Source: Acidimicrobiales bacterium (GTDB lineage Bacteria; Actinomycetota; Acidimicrobiia; Acidimicrobiales; JAUJNH01). Taken from it: a stretch of DNA of 64,000 nt. Each line of letters opens with the position of its first letter. The first letter of the stretch is position 1. The translations under genes and the position numbers were made by a program. The stretch is from positions 526,326 through 590,325 of the forward strand of contig JAUJNH010000001.1 in assembly GCA_030448245.1 (NCBI GenBank), given 5' to 3'. This document shows positions 32,976 through 41,865 of this stretch, piece by piece. The notes under the pieces are model-generated. The model made no database searches. It saw nothing but the letters and a program-made list of their open reading frames with translations, and had not been told where the DNA came from.

Positions 32976-34115
32976 TCAGGTCCGCTTGATGGCCAGGATG
33001 GCCACGTCGTCGCCCAGCGCGGTGCCGGAGAAGTCGCGTGCCGCCTCGAGGAGGGCCTTGCACAGGTACGTCGGGTCCCGCCCCGGCTCGCGGCGCAGGG
33101 TGGCGGCGACCCGCTCCTCGCCGAAGAGCACCTCGCCGTTGCGGGCCTCGGTCAGGCCGTCGGTGTACAGCAGGAGCAGGTCGCCCTCGGCCAGGGCCAC
33201 CTCCTTCGACGAGAAGGTGCCGTTGGGGTCGAGGGTGAGCAGGGGTCCGCTGGAGCGCAGGGGGCGGACCTCGCCGTCGTGCCACAGCCAGGCGGGCGGG
33301 TGGCCGGCCGAGCAGACCCGCAGTGTCGACGCCTCGAGGTCGAACACCACCACGCAGAGCGAGACGAGCTCGTCGGGCTGGCCCGAGGCGAACATGACCT
33401 TGTTCAGCTCCTCGACGGCCTGCGCCGGGTCGCGGTAGCGCTCGAGGAAGGCGCGCAGGAGGTACTTCACCTGGAAGGCGGTGATCGACGGCTCGATCCC
33501 ATGGCCCGCCACGTCGCCGATGATGGCGGCGAACCGGGAGGGCGCCGTCCGGTACAGGTCGTAGAAGTCGCCGGCCATCGAGCCGGTGCCGGGCTCGTAG
33601 ACGGTGCCGACCTCGAACCCCTCGACCGCGGGCAGCTCGGACGGTGCCAGGCGCTGCGCCCACCGCCGGGGGGCCAGGTCGGCCTGCTGCATGACCTCCT
33701 CGGCCCGCCGCAGCAGCATCGAGCGCGACTCGGCCAGCTCGGCCTCGTAGATGAAGTTGCGGCCGTACCCGATGCTCATGGCCAGCGGCACCGTGCACAG
33801 CACGAGCGGCAGCGCCGTCCAGCGGGCCCCCCCGATGGCGCCGGCCCCGAGGGCCAGCGCCACCACCGCGTACAGCAGCGTCGTGTGCAGCTCCTTGCGG
33901 AAGGCGGCCCGGGACAGGTCGGCGGCCTCGTCGTCGCCGCCCGAGCGCTGCAGGGTCCTCTCGATGCGGCCGAGGGCGCGGCGCAGCCGGCGAGCCGACC
34001 GGCCCCAGATGGCCACCGAGATGAGGCAGGCGACCGCCAGGGTGCCCTCGACGGCCCGCAGCCCCCAGCCGAGCCCGTCGACCATGCTCTGGGAGACCAG
34101 CCCGGGGTCAGCCAC
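32976..34115 (-). CDS. Membrane PP2C (SpoIIE/RsbU-type) phosphatase
   Basis: A 379-residue protein. The N-terminal 130 residues contain two hydrophobic segments (about 25-40 and 78-112) around a basic loop, so it is anchored in the membrane. The SpoIIE-type PP2C domain (about 150-379) has the metal-binding motifs GDFYDLYR, GDVAGHGIEPS, YTDGLTEARNG and GDDVAILAIK. Such proteins dephosphorylate anti-sigma antagonists to activate a general-stress sigma factor; no antagonist or anti-sigma gene is adjacent. It overlaps the der gene by 8 bases on the same strand and is probably translated with it. Confidence 0.9.
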   Translation of the reverse strand: MADPGLVSQSMVDGLGWGLRAVEGTLAVACLISVAIWGRSARRLRRALGRIERTLQRSGGDDEAADLSRAAFRKELHTTLLYAVVALALGAGAIGGARWTALPLVLCTVPLAMSIGYGRNFIYEAELAESRSMLLRRAEEVMQQADLAPRRWAQRLAPSELPAVEGFEVGTVYEPGTGSMAGDFYDLYRTAPSRFAAIIGDVAGHGIEPSITAFQVKYLLRAFLERYRDPAQAVEELNKVMFASGQPDELVSLCVVVFDLEASTLRVCSAGHPPAWLWHDGEVRPLRSSGPLLTLDPNGTFSSKEVALAEGDLLLLYTDGLTEARNGEVLFGEERVAATLRREPGRDPTYLCKALLEAARDFSGTALGDDVAILAIKRT

Positions 34116-35433
34116 CGCGCCGCCGCACCCGGATCTTGAGCGGCGTGGGCCCCAGCTCGAAGTGCTCCCGGATCTTGCGCTCGATGTAGCGCAGGTAGGT
34201 GGGCGGCAGGTCGCGGTTGGCGAACAGGGTGAACGTGGGCGGGTGCACCGCCCCCTGGGTGGCGTACTGGATCTTGGCGTTCGGCGGCGGGTGGGCCGCC
34301 TGGGCCGCCTGCACCACCCGGTTCAGCACCGCGGTGGGCACCCGCCGGGAGTACGCCTCCTCGGCCTGGGTCAGGGCCGGCAGCAGCTTGTGCACGCCGA
34401 GGCCGGTGAGGGCGCTGACCTTCAGCACCGGCGCGTAGGTCAGGAAGGCCAGCATGTCGGCCACCTGGTGCTGCACCTCGGCCTTGCGCTCGTCGTCCAG
34501 CAGCTCCCACTTGTTCAGCACGATCACGACCGGGCTGCCGGCGGCGTCGATCCGCTCGGCCAGCCGCTGGTCCTGGTGGGTGACGCCCTCGGTGGCGTCG
34601 ATCACGAGGAGGGCGGTGTCCGAGGCGTCGATCGACTGCAGGGCCCGGACCAGCGAGTAGTACTCGGCTCCTTCGGCCTCCTTGCCCCGCCGGCGCAGCC
34701 CGGCGGTGTCGACGAAGCGGACGCGCCCGCCGTCGGTCTCGAGGACGGTGTCGACGCTGTCGCGGGTGGTGCCGGCCAGGTCGTGGACCACCGACCGCTC
34801 CTCGCCCACCAGGCGGTTGAACAGCGTCGACTTGCCGACGTTGGGACGGCCGACGATGGCCACCGAAAAGGCGTCTTCACCCTGGGCGCCGCCGTGGTCG
34901 GCAGCGGGCCCGGGGTCGACCCCTTCCGGCGCGGCGGGCAGGGCTCGGGCCACGAGGTCGAGCAGGTCGCCGGTGCCCCGGCCGTGGATGGCCGACACGG
35001 GCACCGGGTCGCCCAGGCCGAGGGTGGCGAACTCCCAGATGTCCGGCTCGCGGTGCTCGGAGTCGACCTTGTTGGCCACCACGAAGGTCGGCCCGCCGCG
35101 GCGCCGCAGCAGGGACGCCATCCGCTCGTCGCCGTCGTTCACACCCACGGTGGTGTCGACGACCAGGAGGACGACGTCGGCCTCGGCGATGGCCTGCTCG
35201 GACTGCTTGGTGACCTTGGCGTCGAGGTCGGTGCCGCCCGGGAGCCACCCGCCGGTGTCGACCAGCGTGAAGGTCCGGCCCGCCCAGTCGGCCTCGACCT
35301 CCTTGCGGTCGCGGGTGACGCCGGGGGTGTCCTCGACGATCGCGTCGCGGCGGCCGGTGATGCGGTTGACCAGCGTCGACTTGCCGACGTTCGGCCGGCC
35401 GACGATGGCCACCGTCGGCCGCTCGGCGGTCAT
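34108..35433 (-). CDS. der: Ribosome biogenesis GTPase Der (EngA)
   Basis: Two tandem GTPase domains characterise Der, needed for 50S subunit maturation. The first domain (residues 5-165) has the G1 box GRPNVGKS, the G3 DTGGW and the G4 NKVD. The second (185-360) has GRPNVGKS, DTAGL and NKWE. A KH-like C-terminal domain (about 365-441) ends in LKIRVRRRGG. The length of 441 is usual. The start at 35433 (MTAERPTVAIVGRP) overlaps the stop of the DUF512 gene (TGATG), so the two are coupled. This order is also seen in other actinobacteria. Confidence 0.97.
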   Translation of the reverse strand: MTAERPTVAIVGRPNVGKSTLVNRITGRRDAIVEDTPGVTRDRKEVEADWAGRTFTLVDTGGWLPGGTDLDAKVTKQSEQAIAEADVVLLVVDTTVGVNDGDERMASLLRRRGGPTFVVANKVDSEHREPDIWEFATLGLGDPVPVSAIHGRGTGDLLDLVARALPAAPEGVDPGPAADHGGAQGEDAFSVAIVGRPNVGKSTLFNRLVGEERSVVHDLAGTTRDSVDTVLETDGGRVRFVDTAGLRRRGKEAEGAEYYSLVRALQSIDASDTALLVIDATEGVTHQDQRLAERIDAAGSPVVIVLNKWELLDDERKAEVQHQVADMLAFLTYAPVLKVSALTGLGVHKLLPALTQAEEAYSRRVPTAVLNRVVQAAQAAHPPPNAKIQYATQGAVHPPTFTLFANRDLPPTYLRYIERKIREHFELGPTPLKIRVRRRGG

Positions 35434-36776
35434 CAGGCGGCTTCCAGGGCCCGACGGAGCGACAGCCCGTCGGCCGCCACCACCTCGACCGGTCTGGGCA
35501 GGTCGTCCGGGCTGGTGCCGTCGAGGAAGCGCCCGTCGTTGAGGCAGACGTCGGGGATCAGGTACCGCTCGCCCTCGGGTTGGCGGGCCAGCGCCCGGCC
35601 CAGGTCGGCGCCGGTCAGCAGGCCGGCGACGGCCGTGTTGCCCCCGAAGAACTCGTTGGGCACGGCCAGCACCCGGGCCCGCTCCCCCACGAGGGGTTGC
35701 AGCACGGCCGCCCCGTACTCGCCGGTGACCACGCAGGCCGGCGCCCGGCGGGACGGGCGGATCGAGAGCCCGGTGCCCCGCCGCCCGGGCGTCGAGTAGC
35801 CGACGGGCGAGTCGACGGCCTGGAAGAAGCCGTCCCGGGGCCCGAGCGGCACGTCGACCTGGCCCTCCCACTCGAGGCGGAAGGCGGCGGCCATGCCGAC
35901 GCCGTTCTCGTGCTGGGTGAAGCCCTCGTAGTGCTCGGGATCGGGGAACGGGAGGCCGGCCATCAGGTGGTACTCGTCGCTGGCCCACACCACCCGCCGG
36001 CCCAGGGCGCGCAGGAAGGTGCCCTGCCAGCGCTGCACCACGTCGAGCACGCCGGCGGCCTCGGCGGCCGTGTGCGGGCGCAGGCCCGGCTCGGTCGAGT
36101 GCCGGGAGACGCCCAGGGGCACGCAGGCGACGGTGGCCAGCTCGGGGTAGCGGTCGAGGACGCCGGCCAGGGTCCGCTCGAGCACGGCGCCGTCGTTCTG
36201 GCCCGGGCAGACCACCACCTGGCCGTGGACCTCGATGCCGTGGTCGAGCAGGGCGCGCAGCCACCGGAGGCTGGTGGCGCCGCGCCGGTTGCGCAGCATG
36301 GCGGCCCGCACCTCGGGGTCGGTGGCGTGGATCGAGACGTAGAGCGGCGACAGCCCCTCGGTGACCACGCGCTCCAGGTCGGCCTCGGTGAAGCGGGTGA
36401 GGGTGGTGAAGTTCCCGTAGAGGAACGACAGCCGGTAGTCGTCGTCCTTCAGGTACAGGCTGGGCCGCAGCCCCTTGGGCAGCTGGTAGATGAAGCAGAA
36501 CTCGCAGTGGTTGTCGCAGGTGCGGATGCGGTCGAACAGGGCGCTGGACACCTCGGCCCCGAGCGTGGCCCCCTCGTGCTTGACCACCTCGATGGTCAGC
36601 TGCAGCCCGCCTCGGCGCACCTCGACCTCGGGGTCGGCCTCGTCGGTGAGCAGGCGGTACTGGATGACGTCGCGTGGCACCTGGCCGCTGACCGCCACGA
36701 TCTCGTCCCCGGGGAGGAGGCCGGCGTGCTCGGCAGGTGACCCTGCGGCCACCGCCACCACCGTGGGCAGGGACAT
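35433..36776 (-). CDS. DUF512 protein with PDZ-like and radical-SAM-like regions
   Basis: A 447-residue protein of the DUF512 family. Residues 5-60 form a PDZ-like module (AAGSPAEHAGLLPGDEIVAVSG). A radical-SAM-like core follows with a CDNHCEFCF cluster motif (C-x3-C-x2-C) at about residues 87-95, then the C-terminal DUF512 domain with FTQHENGVGMAAAFRLEWEG. Family members are conserved next to der in many bacteria and are called putative Fe-S oxidoreductases; no reaction is established. The start at 36776 faces the divergent ispH gene with 77 bases between. Confidence 0.9.
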   Translation of the reverse strand: MSLPTVVAVAAGSPAEHAGLLPGDEIVAVSGQVPRDVIQYRLLTDEADPEVEVRRGGLQLTIEVVKHEGATLGAEVSSALFDRIRTCDNHCEFCFIYQLPKGLRPSLYLKDDDYRLSFLYGNFTTLTRFTEADLERVVTEGLSPLYVSIHATDPEVRAAMLRNRRGATSLRWLRALLDHGIEVHGQVVVCPGQNDGAVLERTLAGVLDRYPELATVACVPLGVSRHSTEPGLRPHTAAEAAGVLDVVQRWQGTFLRALGRRVVWASDEYHLMAGLPFPDPEHYEGFTQHENGVGMAAAFRLEWEGQVDVPLGPRDGFFQAVDSPVGYSTPGRRGTGLSIRPSRRAPACVVTGEYGAAVLQPLVGERARVLAVPNEFFGGNTAVAGLLTGADLGRALARQPEGERYLIPDVCLNDGRFLDGTSPDDLPRPVEVVAADGLSLRRALEAA

Positions 36777-36853
36777 GAGGGAGCCAGGATAGGTGCGCCC
36801 CGGTTCGTGCGCTCAGGTGCGTGTAGGGGCAGCCCGCCCGTAGCATCGCACCG

Positions 36854-37897
36854 ATGGCGGTCGACGAGGTTCTGCTCGCCCAACCTCGTGGCTTCTGCGC
36901 CGGCGTCGAGATGGCCATCAAGGCGCTGGCCTGGATGGTGCGCGTGTTCGACCCGCCCGTCTACTGCTACCACGAGATCGTCCACAACCAGCTGGTCGTC
37001 GACCGCTTCTCGCAGCTTGGGGTGGTCTTCGTCGACGACGTCGCCGAAGTCCCCGACGGTGCCCCGCTGATGCTGTCGGCCCACGGGTCGGCCCCGTCGG
37101 TGGTGGCGGCGGCCCGGGCCAAGGGCGGGGTCGTGGTCGACGCCGTCTGCCCGCTCGTCACCAAGGTCCACCACGAGGTCAAGGTGCGCGCCGGCAAGGG
37201 CTACGACATCGTGTACGTCGGCCACACCGGCCACGACGAGGCCGTCGGCACCATGGCCGTGGCCCCTGACCGGGTCCACCTCGTCGAGACCCCGGCCGAC
37301 GTCGCCGCTCTTGACCTGCCGGCCGAGAAGCCGGTCGCCTTCCTGGCCCAGACGACGCTGTCGCTCGACGAGTGGAGTGACATCCTCCACTCGGCCAAGA
37401 GCCGCTGGCCGGACCTCTGGCAGCCGGGCCGCAGCGACCTCTGCTACGCCACCACCAACCGCCAGGCGGCGCTGAAGGAGATCGCCCACAAGGCCGACGC
37501 CGTCGTGGTCCTGGGGTCGGAGAACTCCTCGAACACCAAGGCCCTGGCCGCGGTGGCCGCCCGGATGGGCTGCCCGAGGGTGCTGCGGGTCAACGGCCCG
37601 GACGAGCTCCCCGACGACCTGCACGGCGTGGTGGGCGTCACCGCCGGCGCCTCGGCCCCCGAGGAGCTCGTCGCCGCCGTCATTGACCGCCTGGCCCCCG
37701 CCCGGGGCATCACCCTGGTGAACGTGCTGTCCGAGGACGAGTACTTCCCGCCGCCCCCCGAGCTGCGCAAGCTGCTCGACGCCGTCGGCGCCCTGCTCAG
37801 CTTCAGTCTCGGCGGCCCCTTCACCGGCGCCACCGTGCTGGCCGACGACCGCTCCGTGCAGGCCGTCGACGTCCTGGACACCCTCATCGCCCGCTGA
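36854..37897 (+). CDS. ispH: 4-hydroxy-3-methylbut-2-enyl diphosphate reductase
   Basis: Last enzyme of the non-mevalonate isoprenoid route; it reduces HMBPP to IPP and DMAPP. The length of 347 residues is usual for actinobacteria. The three [4Fe-4S] ligands are in QPRGFCAGVEMA (Cys 15), VVVDAVCPLVTKVH and SDLCYATTNRQ. The active-site signature HEIVHN is at about residue 41, and AQTTLSLDEW is also conserved. The gene is divergent from DUF512/der and convergent with plsC. It seems transcribed alone. Confidence 0.97.
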   Translation: MAVDEVLLAQPRGFCAGVEMAIKALAWMVRVFDPPVYCYHEIVHNQLVVDRFSQLGVVFVDDVAEVPDGAPLMLSAHGSAPSVVAAARAKGGVVVDAVCPLVTKVHHEVKVRAGKGYDIVYVGHTGHDEAVGTMAVAPDRVHLVETPADVAALDLPAEKPVAFLAQTTLSLDEWSDILHSAKSRWPDLWQPGRSDLCYATTNRQAALKEIAHKADAVVVLGSENSSNTKALAAVAARMGCPRVLRVNGPDELPDDLHGVVGVTAGASAPEELVAAVIDRLAPARGITLVNVLSEDEYFPPPPELRKLLDAVGALLSFSLGGPFTGATVLADDRSVQAVDVLDTLIAR

Positions 37898-37905
37898 CGC
37901 GCTGG

Positions 37906-38592
37906 TCAGCGCCTGGCCACGTCGGCCTGCGCCTCGTCGAACAGCTCCTGGAGCCGTCGCTGCAGCTGATCGGTGAGCGCCCGGACGCCCTTCCGCCCGA
38001 CCCGCCCCGACTCGGTGGGCGCCGGCGGCGGGATGGGATCGCCCACCACGATGGAGATCTTCACCGGGCGGATCCCCTTCTTCCCCTTCGGCATCGCCCC
38101 CTCGCTCCCGCCGATGCCCACGGGCACGATGGGCACCTGGAACTTCCCGGCCAGGTAGGCCGGTCCCTCGAAGAGCTTGTCGACCACGGGGCCGCTGCGC
38201 CTGGTCCCCTCGGGGAAGATGACGAGCGCCTGCCCGTCGGCCAGGAGGCGCTCGCACGAGCGGAGGGCGTCTCGGTCCGGGGTGCCGCGATGGACCGGGA
38301 AGCCGCCCATCGAGGTGAAGAACCAGTCCGACACCCGGAACTTCCACATCGCGTCCTTGCCCATGAAGCGCAGCGTGCGCCGGCCCATGAGGGCCACGAG
38401 CGGCGTGTCGACGTTCGAGCGGTGGACGGGCGAGAGGATGAAGGGGCCGGCGGCCGGGATGTGCTCGAGGCCCCGCACCCGCACCCGCCAGAAGAGGCGG
38501 CAGAAGCCGCCGACGACGGCCCGGACTCCCCGGTAGAGGACGTCCTGCCACCCGGCCATGGGCACCTGCACCTCGCCGCTCCAGCGGGGCAT
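37906..38592 (-). CDS. plsC: 1-acylglycerol-3-phosphate acyltransferase (PlsC-like)
   Basis: A 228-residue membrane-associated acyltransferase of the PlsC family. The catalytic H-x4-D motif is HRSNVD (about residue 58), and the acceptor-binding motif is FPEGTRR (about 124-130). GGFPVHRGTPDRDALRSCER and VPIVPVGIGG complete the family blocks. It is thought to form phosphatidic acid by acylating lysophosphatidate. It is the last gene of a block aroH-tyrA-aroA-cmk-plsC and overlaps cmk by one base (TGATG). The adjacency of Cmk and PlsC is common in actinobacteria. Confidence 0.92.
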   Translation of the reverse strand: MPRWSGEVQVPMAGWQDVLYRGVRAVVGGFCRLFWRVRVRGLEHIPAAGPFILSPVHRSNVDTPLVALMGRRTLRFMGKDAMWKFRVSDWFFTSMGGFPVHRGTPDRDALRSCERLLADGQALVIFPEGTRRSGPVVDKLFEGPAYLAGKFQVPIVPVGIGGSEGAMPKGKKGIRPVKISIVVGDPIPPPAPTESGRVGRKGVRALTDQLQRRLQELFDEAQADVARR

Positions 38593-39479
38593 CAGCCGGC
38601 GTTCTCCCCGATGCCCCGCCGGGGCCCGAGGGCCTCGGCGACGTGCTGCAGCACCTCGGCCACCACGTCCTCGATCGACCGCCCCGTGGTGTCGACGACC
38701 ACCGCGTCGGCCGCCGCCTGCAGCGGATCGGCCGAGCGGGTGGAGTCGGCCCGGTCCCGCCGGGCGATGTCGGAGGCCACCGAGTCGTACGACAGGTCGC
38801 CAGCCTCCCTGGCCCGGCGCGCCGACCGCTCCTCGTGCGAGGCGGTCAGGTAGACCTTGACGGAGGCGGCCGGGAACACCACCGTGCCGATGTCGCGGCC
38901 CTCGACCACCCCACCCCCGCGCTCGACCGCCCACCGCCGCTGGCGGGCCACCAGCTCGGCCCGGACCGCAGGGTTGGCGGCGACGGCGCTGACCGCCCCG
39001 GTCACCTCGGGGCCGCGGATCTCGATGCTGGCGTCGACGCCGTCGACCATGACCAGGCCAGCCTCGACCGACATCTCGACCCTGGCCGCCAGGCGGGCTA
39101 CCGGCTCGGCGTCCCCCGGGTCGATGCCCCGCCGCAGCGCGGCAAAGGCGACCGCCCGGTACATGGCCCCGGTGTCGAGGTAGGCCAGGTCGAGCCGGTC
39201 CGCCACCGTGCGGGCCACCGTCGACTTGCCCGACCCGGCCGGCCCGTCGATGGCGATGATCCCCGCCGGTGCATCGGGGATCGCTGACCCCGTGCCTTCC
39301 CTCGTCGCCTCCCCCGGCTCGCCAGACGGCTCGCCTCCTCCGCTCCTCAGTCCAGACACGGGACGCTCACCCCTCGCCGGCTCGCTCGCTGCGCTCGCCG
39401 TGCTCCCCGCCGGTGCATCGGGGATCGCTGACCCCGTGCCCTTTCTCGTCGCGCTGCCCGCCGGTGTGTCGGAGGTCAC
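38592..39479 (-). CDS. cmk: Cytidylate kinase with unusual N-terminal extension
   Basis: Phosphorylates (d)CMP to (d)CDP. The kinase core starts at about residue 73 with IIAIDGPAGSGKST (P-loop) and is followed by AYLDTGAMYRAVA and RGPEVTGAVSAVA, VEGRDIGTVVFP. It would be about 223 residues, the usual Cmk size. Before it lies an extension of about 70 residues of Gly/Pro/Ser/Ala that contains the same 12-residue string GTGSAIPDAPAG twice. The GTG at 39479 overlaps the aroA stop (GTGA). An alternative GTG lies at 39359, but no start codon exists at the kinase core itself. The extension seems to have been created by a local duplication/insertion; see the repeat entry. Confidence 0.9.
   Translation of the reverse strand: MTSDTPAGSATRKGTGSAIPDAPAGSTASAASEPARGERPVSGLRSGGGEPSGEPGEATREGTGSAIPDAPAGIIAIDGPAGSGKSTVARTVADRLDLAYLDTGAMYRAVAFAALRRGIDPGDAEPVARLAARVEMSVEAGLVMVDGVDASIEIRGPEVTGAVSAVAANPAVRAELVARQRRWAVERGGGVVEGRDIGTVVFPAASVKVYLTASHEERSARRAREAGDLSYDSVASDIARRDRADSTRSADPLQAAADAVVVDTTGRSIEDVVAEVLQHVAEALGPRRGIGENAG
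39261..39440 (-). repeat. 36-bp direct repeat, copies 144 bp apart, in the cmk 5' region
   Basis: A 36-base string is perfectly repeated at 39261-39296 and 39405-39440. The spacing of 144 bases is 48 codons, so the frame is kept. The interval contains GGCTCGCTCGCTGCGCTCGCC, a partly palindromic string like the REP-like elements scattered in high-GC actinobacterial genomes. The insertion lengthens Cmk by 48 residues without breaking the coupling to aroA. Confidence 0.88.
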
Positions 39480-40756
39480 GGGGCCGCCTTGCCGAGGAGG
39501 CGGTGGAGGTCCTCTTTGAAGTGGGGGTAGCTGGAGCGCACGGCCCCCCATCCTGCGATCCGGGTGTCGCCCCGGGCAACCAGCGCACCCACGGCTGCCG
39601 CCATGGCGATGCGGTGATCGCCGGCCGAGTGGACCGCCGCGCCGACGAGACGGGAGCCGCCGCTGACGAGCAGCCCGTCGGGCCGGGGCTCGCTGGACGC
39701 GCCCAGGGCGGCCAGCAGGCCGACGGTCGTGGCCACCCGGTCGCTCTCCTTCACCCTGAGCTCGGCGGCGTCGCGCACCTCGGTGGGCCCGTCGGCGACA
39801 GCGGCGGCCACGGCCAGCACGGGGATCTCGTCGATGAGGGCGGGGACCTCGGCTCCGCCGATGGTGGTGCCCCGCAGGGCAGGCGAGTGGCGGGCCGTGA
39901 CCGTGGCCGTGGTGGGGCTGGTGGGCTCGACGTCGAGGTCGGCGCTCATGCGCCGCAGCACGTCCAGGAAGCCCGCCCGCCCCGGTCCGACGTAGACGCG
40001 CTCGACCGTCACCTCGCTTCCCGGCACCACGCAGGCGGCCACCAGCCAGAACGAGGCCTGGCTCGGGTCACCCGGCACCTCCAGCTCGAAGGGCGACAGG
40101 TCCGACGGGTGGAGGGTGGTGGTGAGACCGTCGGCCGACACCTCGATGTCGGCACCGCAGGCGGCCAGCATCTCCTCGCTGTGGGCCCGCGTCCGCACCC
40201 GCTCACGAACGACCGTCCGGCCGGTGGCCGCCAGCCCGGCCAGCAGCACCGCCCCCTTGACCTGGGCGCTGGGGACGGTCAGGTCGAGGTCGATCCCCGA
40301 CAGCCCGCCACCGCGCACCACGAGCGGCGGGAGGCGGCCCCCGTCCCTCCCGTCGACGGCCGCGCCCATCCGCCGGAGCGGCTCGACCACCCGGTCCATC
40401 GGGCGGCGGGCGATCGAGGCGTCGCCCTGCAGGACCGTGAGCCCGGGCAGAGCGGCGCAGAACCCGGTCAGGAGGCGGATGCTCGTGCCCGAGTTGCCCA
40501 CCTCGACCACCCACTCGGGCTCGTGCAGCCGGCTGCGGCCGCCGAGCACCACGCCGCCGTCGAGCTGCGCCCCCATCGCCGTGACGGCGGTGGCGGTGGC
40601 AGCCACGTCCTCCCCGGCGGACAGCCCGGAGAGGCGGCTGCGGCCCTCGGCCAGCGCCGCCAGCAGCAGCGCCCGGTGCGAGATGCTCTTGTCCCCCGGC
40701 ACCCGCACCCGCCCCCGCAGCGGCCCGGCCCCGCCCTCCACCACGAACGTGCTCAC
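39476..40756 (-). CDS. aroA: 3-phosphoshikimate 1-carboxyvinyltransferase (EPSP synthase)
   Basis: Sixth step of the shikimate pathway: joins PEP and shikimate-3-phosphate. The length of 426 residues is usual. The N-terminal signature RVPGDKSISHRALLLAALAEG (key Lys and Arg) and the GNSGTSIRLL block are clear, as is VKESDRVAT near the C-terminus. It overlaps tyrA upstream by four bases and cmk downstream by four bases, so it is in a translationally coupled operon with tyrosine biosynthesis genes. Sensitivity class to glyphosate cannot be decided by eye. Confidence 0.96.
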   Translation of the reverse strand: MSTFVVEGGAGPLRGRVRVPGDKSISHRALLLAALAEGRSRLSGLSAGEDVAATATAVTAMGAQLDGGVVLGGRSRLHEPEWVVEVGNSGTSIRLLTGFCAALPGLTVLQGDASIARRPMDRVVEPLRRMGAAVDGRDGGRLPPLVVRGGGLSGIDLDLTVPSAQVKGAVLLAGLAATGRTVVRERVRTRAHSEEMLAACGADIEVSADGLTTTLHPSDLSPFELEVPGDPSQASFWLVAACVVPGSEVTVERVYVGPGRAGFLDVLRRMSADLDVEPTSPTTATVTARHSPALRGTTIGGAEVPALIDEIPVLAVAAAVADGPTEVRDAAELRVKESDRVATTVGLLAALGASSEPRPDGLLVSGGSRLVGAAVHSAGDHRIAMAAAVGALVARGDTRIAGWGAVRSSYPHFKEDLHRLLGKAAP

Positions 40757-41865
40757 GACAGCACTCGAACCGCAGGCCGGTAGCCCCTGGCGAAGAGGGC
40801 GCCGTGGGCGACGTCGGCCTGGTCGGCGTCGACCAGCAGCAGCAGGATGCCTCGGTCGCCTTCGGCCGAGTGGGCGATCTCGAGGTCGTAGATGTTCACG
40901 CCCAGCTCGCCGAGGAGGGTGGTCACCTCGGCCAGGACCCCGGTGCGGTCGGGCACCGGCACCCTGACCTCGGCCACGTCGGCGGGCCGGCCGGCAGCCC
41001 GGGCCGGCAGGTTCACCCGGGCGGCCCGGGCGTGCTCGAGCGTCGTCAGCAGGCCGCTCCGGTCACCCGCTTCGACGACGTCCCGCAGCCGGGCCAGGGC
41101 CGCTCCCAGCTCGTCGAGGGTGGCCACGATGGCGGGCCGGTTCTCGGCGCAGATGTCCAGCCAGATGCCGGGGTGGCCGGCGGCGATGCGGGTCATGTCG
41201 CGGAAGCCGCCGGCCGCCAACCGCAGGAGCGTGGCGTGCTCGGTGGCGGCCTGGGAGGCCAGGCCCATGAGGGCGGCGGCGGTGAGGTGGGGGACGTGGG
41301 AGACGAGCGCCACCAGCTCGTCGTGGCGTTCCGGGGCGACGGCGACGACGTCCGCTCCGAGCGAGGCCACCACCGAGCGGACGAGGGCGAAGGCGGCGGG
41401 ATCGGTGCCATCGGTCGGGGTCAGCACCCAGGTGGCGCCCACGAACATGCCGGCGTGGGCGCCGTCGAGGCCCTCCTGCTCGGAGCCGGCCATCGGGTGG
41501 CCGCCGACGAAGCGGGCGTCGGCCACCTGCTCCACCACCGAGCGCTTCACCGAGCCGACGTCGGTGACCACGCCGCCCCCGCCCGCGGTGGCGGCCAGCA
41601 CGACCCTCGCCACCTCGGGCAGGGCCTGCACGGGTGTCGACAGGAAGGTGATCTGCGCGTCGGGATCCAGGCCGACGCGGTCCAGCGCACCAGCGGCGAG
41701 GGCACGCTCGGCGCGGGCCGGGTGGGCGTCGTGGCCGGAGACGTGCCAGCCGGCGGCCCGCAGGCCGTAGCCGATCGAGGCGCCGATTAGCCCGCACCCC
41801 ACCACACCAGCTCGCCGAGCCGTCGAAACCCCGGGGACGGGGTCGTCGCTACTCGGGGAGGTCAT
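40753..41865 (-). CDS. tyrA: Prephenate dehydrogenase with ACT domain
   Basis: Oxidative decarboxylation of prephenate (or arogenate) for tyrosine synthesis. The protein has 370 residues. An NAD(P)-binding Rossmann motif (GVVGCGLIGASIG) lies at residues 20-32, the catalytic domain has HPMAGSEQEG and HVPHL, and a C-terminal ACT domain covers about 295-370 (VPVPDRTGVLAEVTTLLGE), presumably for tyrosine feedback. It overlaps the chorismate mutase gene upstream by 17 bases and aroA by four. Prephenate versus arogenate preference is not readable. Confidence 0.93.
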   Translation of the reverse strand: MTSPSSDDPVPGVSTARRAGVVGCGLIGASIGYGLRAAGWHVSGHDAHPARAERALAAGALDRVGLDPDAQITFLSTPVQALPEVARVVLAATAGGGGVVTDVGSVKRSVVEQVADARFVGGHPMAGSEQEGLDGAHAGMFVGATWVLTPTDGTDPAAFALVRSVVASLGADVVAVAPERHDELVALVSHVPHLTAAALMGLASQAATEHATLLRLAAGGFRDMTRIAAGHPGIWLDICAENRPAIVATLDELGAALARLRDVVEAGDRSGLLTTLEHARAARVNLPARAAGRPADVAEVRVPVPDRTGVLAEVTTLLGELGVNIYDLEIAHSAEGDRGILLLLVDADQADVAHGALFARGYRPAVRVLS

